NCBI GenBank assembly: GCA_030581615.1
Contig: JAKTTT010000015.1
Span: 372,001-436,000 of the forward strand
DNA: 64,000 nucleotides
Source of the DNA: Alloascoidea africana
Lineage: Eukaryota; Ascomycota; Alloascoideomycetes; Alloascoideales; Alloascoideaceae
Reading direction: 5' to 3'
A program made the translations under genes and the position numbers. Shown here one piece after another: positions 1 through 10,652 of the stretch; the first letter of the stretch is position 1; the number at the start of each line of letters is the position of its first letter. The notes beneath the pieces were generated by a model. The model did not search any database, had not been told where the DNA came from, and worked only from the letters and a program-made list of their open reading frames with translations.

Positions 1-3000
1 CTGAACCAGCTACTGTTTCATCCAACCTGCTTGGATCATCCAGCGTTCTTTCTGGATCTCCATCTAGTGGAGCATTTGTTGCATCCAACTCAATTAGCTC
101 TCTTTCGTCGGGCGTGAGTACCACTGTGACTAGTTCACTTTCCACCGGAACCACAGTTTCCACATTTACGACAACATCTCATGGATCTCTGATCACCACA
201 TCTTCAGAAGTTGAGACCGTCCGAACAGTTATTGTTACAATCACGTCTTGTGCACCAGATGTTACAGATTGTCCAGCATCTTCTACTGAGCCAGCTACTG
301 TTACCTCCAACTTACTTGGATCATCCAGCGTTCTTTCTGGTTCACCATCCAGTGGAGCATTTGTTGCATCCAACTCAATTAGCTCTCTTTCGTCGGGTGT
401 TAGTACCACTGTGACTAGTTCACTTTCCACTGGAACAACAGTTTCGACATTCACGACAACGTCTGCTGGATCTCTGATCACCACATCTTCAGAGGTTGAG
501 ACCGTCCGAACAGTTATCGTCACAATCACATCCTGTGCACCAGATGTTACTGACTGTCCAGTATCTTCTACTGAACCAGCTACTGTTACCTCCAATTTGC
601 TTGGATCATCCAGCGTTCTTTCTGGATCTCCATCTAGTGGAGCATTTGTTGCATCCAACTCGATTAGCTCTCTTTCGTCGGGTGTTAGTACCACTGTGAC
701 TAGTTCACTTTCCACTGGAACAACAGTTTCCACATTTACGACAACGTCTGCTGGATCTTTGATCACCACATCTTCAGAAGTTGAGACCGTCCGAACAGTT
801 ATTGTCACAATCACGTCTTGTGCACCAGATGTCACCGACTGTCCAGCATCTTCTACTGAACCAGCCACTGTTTCATCCAACCTGCTTGGATCCTCAAGCG
901 TTCTTTCTGGTTCACCATCCAGCGGAGCTTTTGTTGCATCCAACTCGATTCCTTCTGGTTCTCTTTCTTCGGGAATTTCGACCACAGTTACAAGCTCTTT
1001 GTCTACTGGAACCACAGTTTCGACATTCACGACAACATCTCATGGATCTTTGATCACTACATCTTCAGAGGTTGAGACCGTCCGAACAGTTATCGTCACA
1101 ATCACATCCTGTGCACCAGATGTTACTGACTGTCCAGTATCTTCTACTGAACCAGCTACTGTTACCTCCAATTTGCTTGGATCATCCAGCGTTCTTTCTG
1201 GATCTCCATCTAGTGGAGCATTTGTTGCATCCAACTCAATTTCCTCATCTAGTCCATCGAATTCTGTTGGTCTGTCTTCCAGTGTTTACAATGCTACAAT
1301 CCCAGCTTCGTCTGCATCCAGCGCTTTGTCTGGTTCACCATCCAGCGGAGCTTTTGTTGCATCCAACTCGGTTTCTTCCCTATCATCTGGTGTTAGTACC
1401 ACTGTGACTAGTTCACTTTCCACCGGAACCACAGTTTCCACATTTACGACAACGTCTGCTGGATCTTTGATCACCACATCTTCAGAAGTTGAGACCGTCC
1501 GAACAGTTATTGTCACAATCACGTCTTGTGCACCAGATGTCACTGACTGTCCAGCATCTTCTACTGAACCAGCTACTGTTTCATCCAACCTGCTTGGATC
1601 ATCCAGCGTTCTTTCTGGATCTCCATCCAGTGGAGCATTTGTTGCATCCAACTCAATTAGCTCTCTTTCGTCGGGCGTTAGTACCACTGTGACTAGTTCA
1701 CTTTCCACTGGAACAACAGTTTCCACATTTACGACAACGTCTGCTGGATCTTTGATCACCACATCTTCAGAAGTTGAGACCGTCCGAACAGTTATTGTCA
1801 CAATCACGTCTTGTGCACCAGATGTCACTGACTGTCCAGCATCTTCTACTGAACCAGCCACTGTTACCTCCAACTTACTTGGATCATCCAGTGTTCTCTC
1901 TGGTTCACCATCCAGCGGAGCATTTGTTGCATCCAACTCGGTTCCTTCTGGTTCTTCTCTTTCATCTGGTGTTAGCACCACAGTCACAAGCTCTTTGTCT
2001 ACTGGAACCACAATTTCCACTTTCACGACAACATCTCATGGATCTCTGATCACCACATCTTCAGAAGTTGAGACCGTCCGAACAGTTATTGTCACAATCA
2101 CGTCTTGCGCACCAGATGTTACAGATTGTCCAGTATCTTCTACTGAGCCAGCTACTGTTACCTCCAACTTACTTGGATCATCCAGTGTTCTTTCTGGTTC
2201 ACCATCCAGCGGAGCATTTGTTGCATCCAACTCAATTTCCTCATCTAGTCCATCGAATTCTGTTGGTCTATCTTCCAGTGCTTCCAATGCTACAATTCCA
2301 GCTTCTTCTGCATCAAGTGTTCTTTCTGGATCTCCATCTAGTGGAGCTTTTGTTGCATCTAACTCGATTCCTTCTGGTTCTTCTCTATCATCTGGTGTTA
2401 GCACTACAGTCACAAGCTCTTTGTCTACTGGAACCACAGTTTCCACATTCACGACAACGTCTGCTGGATCTTTGATCACTACATCTTCAGAGGTTGAGAC
2501 CGTCCGAACAGTTATTGTCACAATCACGTCTTGCGCACCAGATGTTACAGATTGTCCAGTATCTTCTACTGAGCCAGCTACTGTTACCTCCAACTTACTT
2601 GGATCATCCAGTGTTCTTTCTGGTTCACCATCCAGCGGAGCTTTTGTTGCATCCAACTCAATTTCCTCATCTAGTCCATCGAATTCTGTTGGTCTATCTT
2701 CCAGTGCTTCCAATGCTACAATCCCAGCTTCATCTGCATCTAGTGCTTTGTCTGGTTCTCCATCTAGTGGAGCTTTTGTTGCATCCAACTCGGTTTCTTC
2801 CCTATCATCTGGTGTTAGTACCACTGTGACTAGTTCACTTTCCACTGGAACAACAGTCTCGACATTCACGACAACATCTGCTGGATCTCTGATCACTACA
2901 TCATCAGAGGTTGAGACCATCCAGACAGTTATTGTCACAATCACATCCTGTGCACCAGATGTCACTGACTGTCCAATATCTTCTACTGAACCAGCCACCG

Positions 3001-3260
3001 TTTCATCCAACCTCCTTGGATCCTCCAGTGTTCTCTCTGGATCTCCATCCAGCGGAGCTTTTGTTGCATCTAACTCAATTCCTTCTGGTTCAGGAGCATC
3101 ATCTTCGTTAGTTATTTCGACCTCTTATGCTACCCCATCGGCTTCATCAAATTCTGTTGGTCTGTCTTCTAGTGCTTACAATGCCACAATCCCAGCTTCA
3201 TCTGTGTCCAGCGCTTTGTCTGGTTCTCCATCCAGCGGAGCTTTTGTTGCATCTAACTCG
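1..3260 (+). repeat. Tandem 285-bp coding repeats with an interspersed 42-codon block
   Basis: The marker ttgagaccgtc (one copy changed to ttgagaccatc) starts at 211, 496, 781, 1072, 1489, 1774, 2068, 2494 and 2911. Spacings are therefore 285, 285, 291, 417, 285, 294, 426 and 417 bp. The three long spacings, and the stretch after the last copy, contain a second unit built around NSVGLSSS and NATIPASS. Copies are nearly identical in DNA as well as protein, which points to recent homogenisation by recombination. This array could be collapsed or miscounted in a short-read assembly. Confidence 0.9.
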
Positions 3261-4898
3261 GTTTCTAGTGTCTCATCCAGTATTCAGCTTCCGGTAAATG
3301 ACTCTTCTTCTGGTGTTCTAAGCACTAGAACGGTAAGACCATCGTCTTCTATTGAACCTACCTCAATCGTATCTTCTTCCATTGTCATCAGTTCCGAAAG
3401 TACCTCGGTTTCACTTGTTCCAAGTTCTGTTCTGACCACATCTGTTGAAAAGGTTGTTACTGTTTTTACAACCTACTGCCCTGAGGCTACTACCCTAAGT
3501 TACGATGGCACTACATTATCTGTGAGTGGGCCAACAACCTTGACAGTTTCTCAAACTTCTTATCACACAATTGTTGAATCTGAAGTTACAAGCGTCCCAG
3601 TTACCAGTGTATCTACTGTTCTTGTTACTCTCACTGGAGACAAATCCTCTCTTGAGGCCACTGCAGTATCTTCAGAACCTGCCAAGTCTTCAGAGATCCT
3701 GATATCTGTTTCGGAGGTAACATCTGTTTCTCTTGCATCAAGCTCTTTTGTGACCACTTCAGTTGAACAGATCGTGACAGTCTTCACTACATATTGTCCT
3801 GAAGCAACAACCATTGCACATAACAATACGATCTTATCTGTATCTGGACCCTCTACGTTAGTGCTTGAAACTACATCTTATTCAACTGCAGTCTCATCTG
3901 TCACTTCCAGTGCTCCAATTACTTTTGTGTCCACTGTCTATGTTACAGTTACTGGCTCCGAAGCAGAACCCACCTCAACAGCCTCCAAGTCACTAGCTGG
4001 AGAAGGTGAGACAGCTCCCTCTTCTGCCTCTACTTCTGCCCATGCAGTAGTTTCCCAGTCTGAATCTACTTTTGTTTCTACTGCATCTACCGGTTATGAG
4101 AGCACAACTGTCGAGAAAGTGGTCACTCTCTTCACTACTTACTGTCCTGAAGCGACAACCATTAGTGTTGACAACAAGGAGATTTCTGTTAGCGGACCAA
4201 CACTCTTGACCTTGCCCACAACCGTCTACTCCACTTCTGTTGTATCAGTTAGCGCAAACCAAGAAGTAACAGCCGTTTCAACTGTTTTTGTCACTGAAAC
4301 TGCATCTTCTGAAGCGAAGGAATCCAGCTCGACATCTGATGAAGGTACATCAAAAGATGGCGACGACAAGACCGTCATTGCTCACATCGGAATTGTTAGA
4401 GTGACAGTAACCGAAGCTACTACGTTGACTTCTGCATCTTCTACAGTCACTGTCTCTGGCCCATCCACCGTTGAGTTGAGAACTACCAGCTATTCTACTT
4501 TTGGAGAAGGCTCCGAGTCTGTGACATCTGCTCCAGGATCAACTGACGGATTTTCTGTTAGCACCGAAGCAAAAGCTGTTTCGATTTCCTCTTCCTTCAA
4601 TGGCTATTCGAATGGAACATCTACCGTTTTGTATCCAACCAGTGGATTCAACACTTCATCAATCTTCTATGGCAATCTGTCTACCGTTTTGACAACTGCA
4701 ACAAGCAACCTTACGAGACCCTTCCCTACCGACTTGATTGAGTTCAATTTGACAAATGCGTCTGCGTCGGCCTCAACCTCGAACTACATTACATTGGAGC
4801 GCAGATCTGTGCACGAGCACGAGGACAAGGGAGAGAAATTATCTCTTTCTTTTGGAATCTTGACCGCCATTGTGGCTCTTGGTGCTTGTCTTGTTTGA
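1..4898 (+). CDS. Repetitive GPI-anchored cell-wall adhesin, 5' end outside the window
   Basis: The frame is open from base 3 and the first in-window GTG is internal, so the true start and signal peptide lie upstream. The visible 1,632 residues are Ser/Thr-rich. Nine copies of a roughly 95-residue unit carrying TSCAPDVTDCP fill the first 3 kb. A Ser/Thr stalk follows, with three looser copies of a block around VTVFTTYCPEATT (near 3445, 3760 and 4105). The protein ends in a short polar stretch and a hydrophobic tail (SFGILTAIVALGACLV), as expected for GPI-anchor addition. These traits are typical of yeast adhesins or flocculins. The likely role is as a cell-wall mannoprotein in adhesion or aggregation, but no ligand-binding domain is visible, so the ligand is unknown. 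Repeat number is expected to vary between strains. Confidence 0.88.
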   Translation, partial: EPATVSSNLLGSSSVLSGSPSSGAFVASNSISSLSSGVSTTVTSSLSTGTTVSTFTTTSHGSLITTSSEVETVRTVIVTITSCAPDVTDCPASSTEPATVTSNLLGSSSVLSGSPSSGAFVASNSISSLSSGVSTTVTSSLSTGTTVSTFTTTSAGSLITTSSEVETVRTVIVTITSCAPDVTDCPVSSTEPATVTSNLLGSSSVLSGSPSSGAFVASNSISSLSSGVSTTVTSSLSTGTTVSTFTTTSAGSLITTSSEVETVRTVIVTITSCAPDVTDCPASSTEPATVSSNLLGSSSVLSGSPSSGAFVASNSIPSGSLSSGISTTVTSSLSTGTTVSTFTTTSHGSLITTSSEVETVRTVIVTITSCAPDVTDCPVSSTEPATVTSNLLGSSSVLSGSPSSGAFVASNSISSSSPSNSVGLSSSVYNATIPASSASSALSGSPSSGAFVASNSVSSLSSGVSTTVTSSLSTGTTVSTFTTTSAGSLITTSSEVETVRTVIVTITSCAPDVTDCPASSTEPATVSSNLLGSSSVLSGSPSSGAFVASNSISSLSSGVSTTVTSSLSTGTTVSTFTTTSAGSLITTSSEVETVRTVIVTITSCAPDVTDCPASSTEPATVTSNLLGSSSVLSGSPSSGAFVASNSVPSGSSLSSGVSTTVTSSLSTGTTISTFTTTSHGSLITTSSEVETVRTVIVTITSCAPDVTDCPVSSTEPATVTSNLLGSSSVLSGSPSSGAFVASNSISSSSPSNSVGLSSSASNATIPASSASSVLSGSPSSGAFVASNSIPSGSSLSSGVSTTVTSSLSTGTTVSTFTTTSAGSLITTSSEVETVRTVIVTITSCAPDVTDCPVSSTEPATVTSNLLGSSSVLSGSPSSGAFVASNSISSSSPSNSVGLSSSASNATIPASSASSALSGSPSSGAFVASNSVSSLSSGVSTTVTSSLSTGTTVSTFTTTSAGSLITTSSEVETIQTVIVTITSCAPDVTDCPISSTEPATVSSNLLGSSSVLSGSPSSGAFVASNSIPSGSGASSSLVISTSYATPSASSNSVGLSSSAYNATIPASSVSSALSGSPSSGAFVASNSVSSVSSSIQLPVNDSSSGVLSTRTVRPSSSIEPTSIVSSSIVISSESTSVSLVPSSVLTTSVEKVVTVFTTYCPEATTLSYDGTTLSVSGPTTLTVSQTSYHTIVESEVTSVPVTSVSTVLVTLTGDKSSLEATAVSSEPAKSSEILISVSEVTSVSLASSSFVTTSVEQIVTVFTTYCPEATTIAHNNTILSVSGPSTLVLETTSYSTAVSSVTSSAPITFVSTVYVTVTGSEAEPTSTASKSLAGEGETAPSSASTSAHAVVSQSESTFVSTASTGYESTTVEKVVTLFTTYCPEATTISVDNKEISVSGPTLLTLPTTVYSTSVVSVSANQEVTAVSTVFVTETASSEAKESSSTSDEGTSKDGDDKTVIAHIGIVRVTVTEATTLTSASSTVTVSGPSTVELRTTSYSTFGEGSESVTSAPGSTDGFSVSTEAKAVSISSSFNGYSNGTSTVLYPTSGFNTSSIFYGNLSTVLTTATSNLTRPFPTDLIEFNLTNASASASTSNYITLERRSVHEHEDKGEKLSLSFGILTAIVALGACLV

Positions 4899-5469
4899 GC
4901 GTAGATTTTGTTATTTTTATTTCATTTTTTTAAAACCTTCACTTGTCAGACATGACATTTTTTAAATGGAAAAACGAAAAAAAAAAAAAGTGATAAAAGC
5001 GAATTTTTGCCGTTTCCTTGAGGTTCTGTATTGGCAATGGTATGGTTTGATTTCTGCTTTCTATGAATCATCTTTTTGAGAACATCTATCGTTAGAAGTA
5101 TATGGCATTTTATTTATTTTCATTTTCAATTAGGTATTACGAATATAAAGTTTTAGTAGCAACTTCAATTCTTTCTGGATGGTAGAAGACCTCTCTTTGT
5201 ATGTGGTCTGAAAAATGGTGGGTACGTAGACGCGAAGAAAGGTTGTTCTCATGCTTCTCTCGTAAGCAAAAGGTGGTCCCGTATTGTCTGAACACTCTCT
5301 TCAAACAAGGCACCCTCCACACTTCCTTTTTTGGGCCTTTCTGGTTGTTTTTGTTAATCAAATTTGGGGGTTCTAATCAAGTATTGCCGATTTTGGACTT
5401 CATTACGTTTTGCTTTGCCGGAGTGGAAAAGTTCAAGCTCGAGATACCAGGCACAGGCACTTCCAGTAG
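4899..5469. other. Intergenic: adhesin 3' end and glucosylceramide synthase promoter
   Basis: This is an AT-rich spacer between two same-strand genes. It contains an A-run near 4975-4989, probably part of the adhesin 3' region. The short open frames here match no family I recognise. No RNA gene or repeat was seen. Confidence 0.5.
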
Positions 5470-7084
5470 ATGACCTCAATTACTTCACTAAGCTGCGCCC
5501 TTTGGCTCTGTTTTGTGTCTTCCGGACAGACCGAGAACATTTCTCACTCTTCAGCGGCCGGAATCACCGACTCAAGCACCGGAGAATTGGATTTTGAGAG
5601 TGCACATGGTGGCCAGACACAATCAAGAGGGGCATTATTCCGTTGGTTTGCCATACTCATCTTTATATGGTACGCAGTTGTAGTTCTCGTTGCCAGCGTT
5701 GGAACATGGCAAATGTATGTGATTTACTCTTTAATTGTGCCATCTGGTATATTCTTTCTACTGACAACGATGGCTCACCAGTGCCACTAAATATACAAAA
5801 TTGAAACCTTCCAAAGCGGGCCTGCAGAGTAGCCCTACCGGAGTGACAATACTCCGACCAGTGAAGGGAATAGATCCAGAGATGGAGCACTGTCTGGAGA
5901 GTGCTTTTCTACAGGACTATCCTACGTCTAGCTTTGAGATCATCTTCTGTGTGGAGGAGTCGGATGACCCAGCAGTCTCCTTGATTCACCGGCTTCAGGA
6001 ACGCTATCCACACGTGGACTCGACTCTGTTGGTGGGATCAGGCAGCTACGGTCCCAATCCGAAGATCAACAATCTCGCCAAGGGATATGAAACCGCAAAG
6101 TATGACCTGATTTGGGCACTGGATTCAAATGCTTGGGTGGCCGAAGGGACGCTGGGCAGGTCTGTCGATGTTTTCGAGGAAAACGTTTCCAGGGAAAGAA
6201 GAGGGAAGCACCCCATCAAACTGCTGCACCATCTGCCGTTGGCAACGTCGATTGCTCCATTTTCAAGAGAAAGCCTGGGTGCGAAGCTGGATGAGATGTT
6301 CATGCTAACGGCGCATTGCAAATTCTACGCGGCCATCAACTACGTTGCCATTGCGCCCTGTGTCATGGGAAAGTCGAATCTCTACAGAAGGAGCGAACTC
6401 GATGAAGCAGTCGCGAGTTTAAGTGACGCGGATGCCAAAATATACGGCTTGCCCGGAAAGGGAATCCGGTTCTTTGCAAGATATATTGGCGAAGATCATA
6501 TGATTGCAGAGGCGCTATGGAAAAGCGGTGGAAGAACAGCACTCTCGTGCGACTCCGTGGTTCAGCCAACTGGCCTTTTACGAATAACCGGCTATCTTGA
6601 TAGAAGAGTTCGATGGCTGAGAGTCAGAAAGTACATGGTTACAGCCGCAACTCTGGTAGAGCCCACTACCGAATGTCTTTTGAATGGAGCTATGGGCGCT
6701 TTTTCAACCTCGGCTTTGTTCTGGGGTGGAAGCTGGAGCTGGAGCTATTTTCTACTACAAGTTTTTATATGGTGTCTTGTAGATTATGCCCTTTTCAATT
6801 CACTAATCTGCTACGCAAATGTTGAGAATTCAAAGAACAAGCCCTATTTTATGGCAAAGCACTTTGACTCCAACAAGCCTAGACTTCAAGTTGATGTGCG
6901 GATCGCAGATTATAGACTGCGGACGTTTCCTATCTGGTTCATTACATGGATACAACGAGAGGTCCTGGCTCTTCCTATATGGCTGTGTTCAATGCTGGGC
7001 CCAAGCACTGTTTGGTGGCGGAACCGGCCGTTTAAAATAATGCCTGATATGCGTGCAATAGAGTTAACAGACAATGATCTGTAA
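5470..7084 (+). CDS. HSX11: Ceramide glucosyltransferase (glucosylceramide synthase), two exons
   Basis: This enzyme transfers glucose from UDP-glucose to ceramide in the Golgi or ER membrane. Exons are 5470-5714 and 5782-7084, encoding 515 aa. The junction AT|GTATGT ... CACCAG|TGCC joins an N-terminal membrane segment (residues about 54-80) to the catalytic domain in frame. The downstream open frame begins with TTG, so it is not a separate gene. Family GT21 motifs are present: the first acidic motif (FCVEESDDP), DSN near residue 196, GEDHM with Asp near 320, and RRVRW at 356-360, matching (Q/R)xxRW. Hydrophobic segments follow toward the C-terminus. Saccharomyces cerevisiae lacks this enzyme, but many other yeasts and filamentous fungi have it. 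The gene name follows Candida use. The start at 5470 is the first in-frame ATG before the membrane segment. Confidence 0.9.
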
Positions 7085-7292
7085 AACTTGTGCCAAAAAG
7101 TCTTTCTGGATGGTTCAGAATGTGATGGTCGAGAAACAAGTAAGCCTTGATCTCGCTATAGGGAAGACCTCTAAAAGCTGAATCGATGCCTAGGACGAAA
7201 TGCCATAGATTTATTCATAAACACATGTCTGAATTCTAATCTACATCGGTTTGTACGATTCAATTCGAAGAAAACACTATTCTATGCTCCCA

Positions 7293-8894
7293 TCATAGGC
7301 GTTTAAACGGTTTACTATTAATTTTGCCTCCACGCTCTTTCATCTCCTCGTAGCCTACTTGGTACCCTCTTGCACGAGGCAACCTGGTCTTGTCTTTAAA
7401 TCTGTCGCGTAGCTCAATAGCATCGTCAGATGTTCCATACGTCTCTATAAATGTCGCAACGTCGGCTTCAAACGTACCTCTTTCAATAGAGCTCTGAATG
7501 CCTACCACAAATCGTTCACATACATGTTCGTTATGCAATTGGAGCAAGAGCCATCCGGTCATCTCATGTGCATCTAGAAGATGGTGGACATATGCTTTTG
7601 TGTGTGGTTCTGTAACATTTTTATCTTGATGGAGCCCCAGTGGCTCCATTTTAGTCGTAAACTCTTGATCCCAAAGATTGGAGCCTAATGGAATCCGCTG
7701 CCCACCTTCTGTTGTTGTCTTTTGAGACTCATCAACGGGAAATGAAAAGTCAAGGGCAACTCCCGCGTCTGTGAATCTTACTAGGAAGTCGTTATTGAAG
7801 AGATCTATACCCTTGTGAATTTGTATGAGCAGTTCCTGAGGTGTTGAAATAGGATATGCTTGGTATCTAACAAGACTTTCAAGAACCGTATTATCAGTGA
7901 TATCGGCAAAAGTTAGAAAATCTTCTACTCCATCTTCACTCCCAGTTACTGCCCTGGTTTCTTCTTCATCGTTATTCCTGTGACGGGTTACTTCTGTGTT
8001 CGCAAGGCTTTGCCGTTTTCGTCCTCCTTGCAAGCTCCAGAAAGTAAGCCCGGTAACGAAGCCTTGTTCTACCCAAGCTTTCAAATGGTCAAGGTACTGG
8101 TCCTGTCTCCATATTTCAACTTTCGGCAAGATTGGTGCAAACAGATATGGAACATATGTGTCATTATCGCTGTCGATTTTTTGCACAGTATAGTCCAGCC
8201 AGTCTTCAGCCCTTGTCAACATTTTACGAACTCTATTTGAGCCCGGCTTCCCATTTGGGGACAGATTTGGAATATCAACTGGAGTGAATATGATCTCAGG
8301 CCCCAAGGATCTAGCAAATTCGATATACTGTTCTAACTGTAGACTTCGGAATCCTTCTGCTGTCATGATTGTTATCGAAGTGTTTGTGTTTGACTGGGGC
8401 GATTCCACAGGTGAAGACCGTCGCACAGAGGCTATTAGCGGGGCTTCTTCGGGGATTGCCAATAATTTGCGTATCTTGTCATGAAACTTCTGGAAAGGAG
8501 AAGGCTGGGGGGTCTTTTCCAAAACTTTTGAAAAGAAACGGTCTATGATTAGTACTTAATGAAAGGCTAATAGTGTTCACACCAACTTACAGTCTTCAGC
8601 AGCAACGTAGTAAGCATTTATATTTGTATATTTTGATATATTATCTGGTGTCAAGTGTGGTACCACCCCTCTTGAAGTGGGGAAAATCAAGTTTGGAGTT
8701 TTCATTTCGTAGACTTTATCTGTCTTCATACTGGATTTGATTCTAAGACATCCCAATCTTGCATGGCCCACGGCTCCATTACTCGAGATTGCAGAGATAG
8801 AAAATGGATTCCTTGGAGGTATCTTTAGCTTTGGTGCTTTAACCAGTGGCATTGAGTCTGTGGTGTTGAGTTCCCTGCTCGACTTTTTCGTCAT
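7293..8894 (-). CDS. QTRT2: QTRT2-like queuine tRNA-ribosyltransferase accessory subunit, two exons
   Basis: Exons are 8591-8894 and 7293-8524, encoding 511 aa. The donor GAC T|GTAAGT and acceptor CAAAAG|TTTTGG keep frame, and the second open frame starts only with TTG. Exon 1 holds TPNLIFPTSRGVVPHLTP, and exon 2 holds NLWDQEF and HTKAYVHHLL followed by LLLQLHNEH. These are hallmarks of the non-catalytic subunit of eukaryotic tRNA-guanine transglycosylase, which exchanges guanine for queuine at wobble position 34 of tRNAs with GUN anticodons. In the family, a CxCxxC motif sits just before the HTRAYxHH block and binds zinc with a later His. Here the equivalent stretch has no cysteine (Gln, Lys and Thr by alignment on HT), although HN is kept. 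It may still be a structural partner, or may have shifted function. Saccharomyces cerevisiae has no queuosine system. Confidence 0.82.
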
Positions 8895-9219
8895 GATGGC
8901 GATGATGTGAAGAGCGAGAGAACTTTTGCGTGGTTAGTGCACACCCACTGAAATTTTTCACTCACTTTGGGTGCCAAAACCTTCTTTCTTTTACCACTTC
9001 ATGCTACATAAAGAAACGCAGAATCCTGAAGACTAATAAACTGGAAACTAATATCAATTGAATTTTATTCCAAAAAAAAAGAAAATAAGAGTCATCATTC
9101 ACTATTTATCGCACTTTTTTCAACAGTTCTATCTTTTGCAAGAGAGGAAATGCACGGGTCTCGTCCTTTCTTATCTATTTCATATTTGGATAGTAGAATT
9201 TTAAACATGTACAGCTACT
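8895..9219. other. Intergenic: QTRT2-like promoter and PEX3 3' end
   Basis: This stretch lies between two minus-strand genes. It has an A-run near 9071-9084 on the plus strand. No further gene was recognised. Confidence 0.5.
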
Positions 9220-10652
9220 CTACTCAGCTGAGCTCCAGTCAAAATTGGAGTAAACAATTGCACTAAACTCCGCCAGTTCATTAACATCATCCATCGCATT
9301 AACAAATTCGTTATGCGAGTTACGGGTGATGAGATTAGCCTGTCGTGTAGTAGATGCCAAAATGCTTGCCAGCTTCAATTTAACTTGAAGTTTGGACTCG
9401 TCATGTAAGGTTTCAATCGAAGTATTGCCCTTTGGACTAGTGCTGTTGGCAAGCAGCTCCAAAAACTTTGAAATCCCCGCGAAAACGAGCTTGTTTATTA
9501 CAACACCGGCCGAAGGTAACTCTAGATATCGGCGGGTCTCATCCAATAAAATCCTCAGTTGGGGTGTGATTTCTGGTGGATCTCGACTAGAGCTGGGAGA
9601 CATAAAGCTTTGCTTCAGTACAAACGACTCTAACTCGTCTGAAGGGAGTAAAGTAGATGCAAAAAACTCTGCTGAATCTTCAGGATTTGAACCCTCAACA
9701 ATTACCTGAACCCTTGAGATTAGAATCGCAAATTCGTCAAGGGTTAACTCTGTTCTGGGTGTTATTCCTCCAAACACATTCTCCACGGCTTCTTTCACCT
9801 TCTCACGAAGCTCAATCCAACCACGATTTAGCAGCCACCAGCTGTATGAAAGATACATTTGCTCCAACGCATATTCATCTTCATTTTCATTACCATCATT
9901 AAAGTCTTTTTCATTCCCAAATGCAGATGGATTTTTCTTTTCCGTAAGCTCGATTGCAGATTCAAGGTAAGATTTTCGAGATAATAAGTTGATCTGTAAT
10001 CGTGTAAACAAAACTAAAAGAGAGGCACCGTATATCAAAGTTATCAGTCTAGTAATGCTTAAAATCTTTAACTCCGACCACAATTGGCTTCTTGTCTTGG
10101 TTGCATTGAAAGAATTAACAGAACCCGGGGTAGCAATTCCAGAGTCTGTTGCCCCGTTCCCGCCTTCAGAGACAGCGACAGTGGCTGTATCTCCAGATCT
10201 CAGCGAAATATCGTCAGACACGCCGCTAGGCTGAGAGCCCGCTGTTGAGCTGTTCTTCAATGCTTTTTCGAGTCTTTTCGCTTGGAGCTCCTGCGTTATC
10301 TGTTCAACAGGAAGACTTTCCACAATAGGTTTTGATAATGATGGAAGTAGAGCCAAAATTGTATAGAGCGAGTCTTTCTGGTTTTGTTCGAATCTTCTTC
10401 GTATTCTAAAAAGACGTGTTAAAATCTTGTACCATAACAAACAGAAAGATACCTGGGCCATTGTCAGCCATTCCCAATCAAAATAATTACTTACTGGTCC
10501 CTAGTGTAAATCTCCTCAGCCAGCCTATCCTGAATAGCTATCACTTTGTTCTTCACATATTGAACGGCAAGAAATCCAGCAGTAACAACGCCACCGGTAA
10601 TCAGCAGTTTCTTCCGGTGCCGTCTTGTAAAGCCAGTTATTGATGAGAGCAT
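9220..10652 (-). CDS. PEX3: Peroxin Pex3, peroxisomal membrane biogenesis factor, two exons
   Basis: Pex3 sits in the peroxisomal membrane, docks Pex19 with membrane-protein cargo, and is needed for peroxisome formation and inheritance. Exons are 10495-10652 and 9220-10405, encoding 447 aa, close to the usual yeast length of about 440-460. The start MLSSITGFTRRHRKK followed by a hydrophobic segment is the classic Pex3 N-terminus: a basic patch then a membrane anchor. Splicing GACCA|GTAAGT to TTTTTAG|AATACG yields YTRDQIRRRFEQNQKDSLYT, a conserved Pex3 stretch. Further in, LWSELKILSITRLITLIYG is also characteristic. The ATG that opens the long downstream frame (at 10461) lies inside the intron and is a false start. 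A Ser/Gly-rich insertion lies between the N-terminal part and the conserved core. Confidence 0.95.

Noticed and set aside
179-3010. Long minus-strand open frames opposite the adhesin (283, 246 and 324 codons)
   Set aside because: They mirror the repeat array, are acidic and repetitive, and arise because the repeated sense codons leave the antisense frame free of stops.
211-3111. Nine plus-strand frames beginning MRPSEQ or MRPSRQ within the adhesin repeats
   Set aside because: They are the same shifted reading of each repeat unit and end at each unit; shadows of the real frame.
5137-5361. Minus- and plus-strand small frames before the glucosylceramide synthase
   Set aside because: They overlap each other, have no family features and lie in the promoter.
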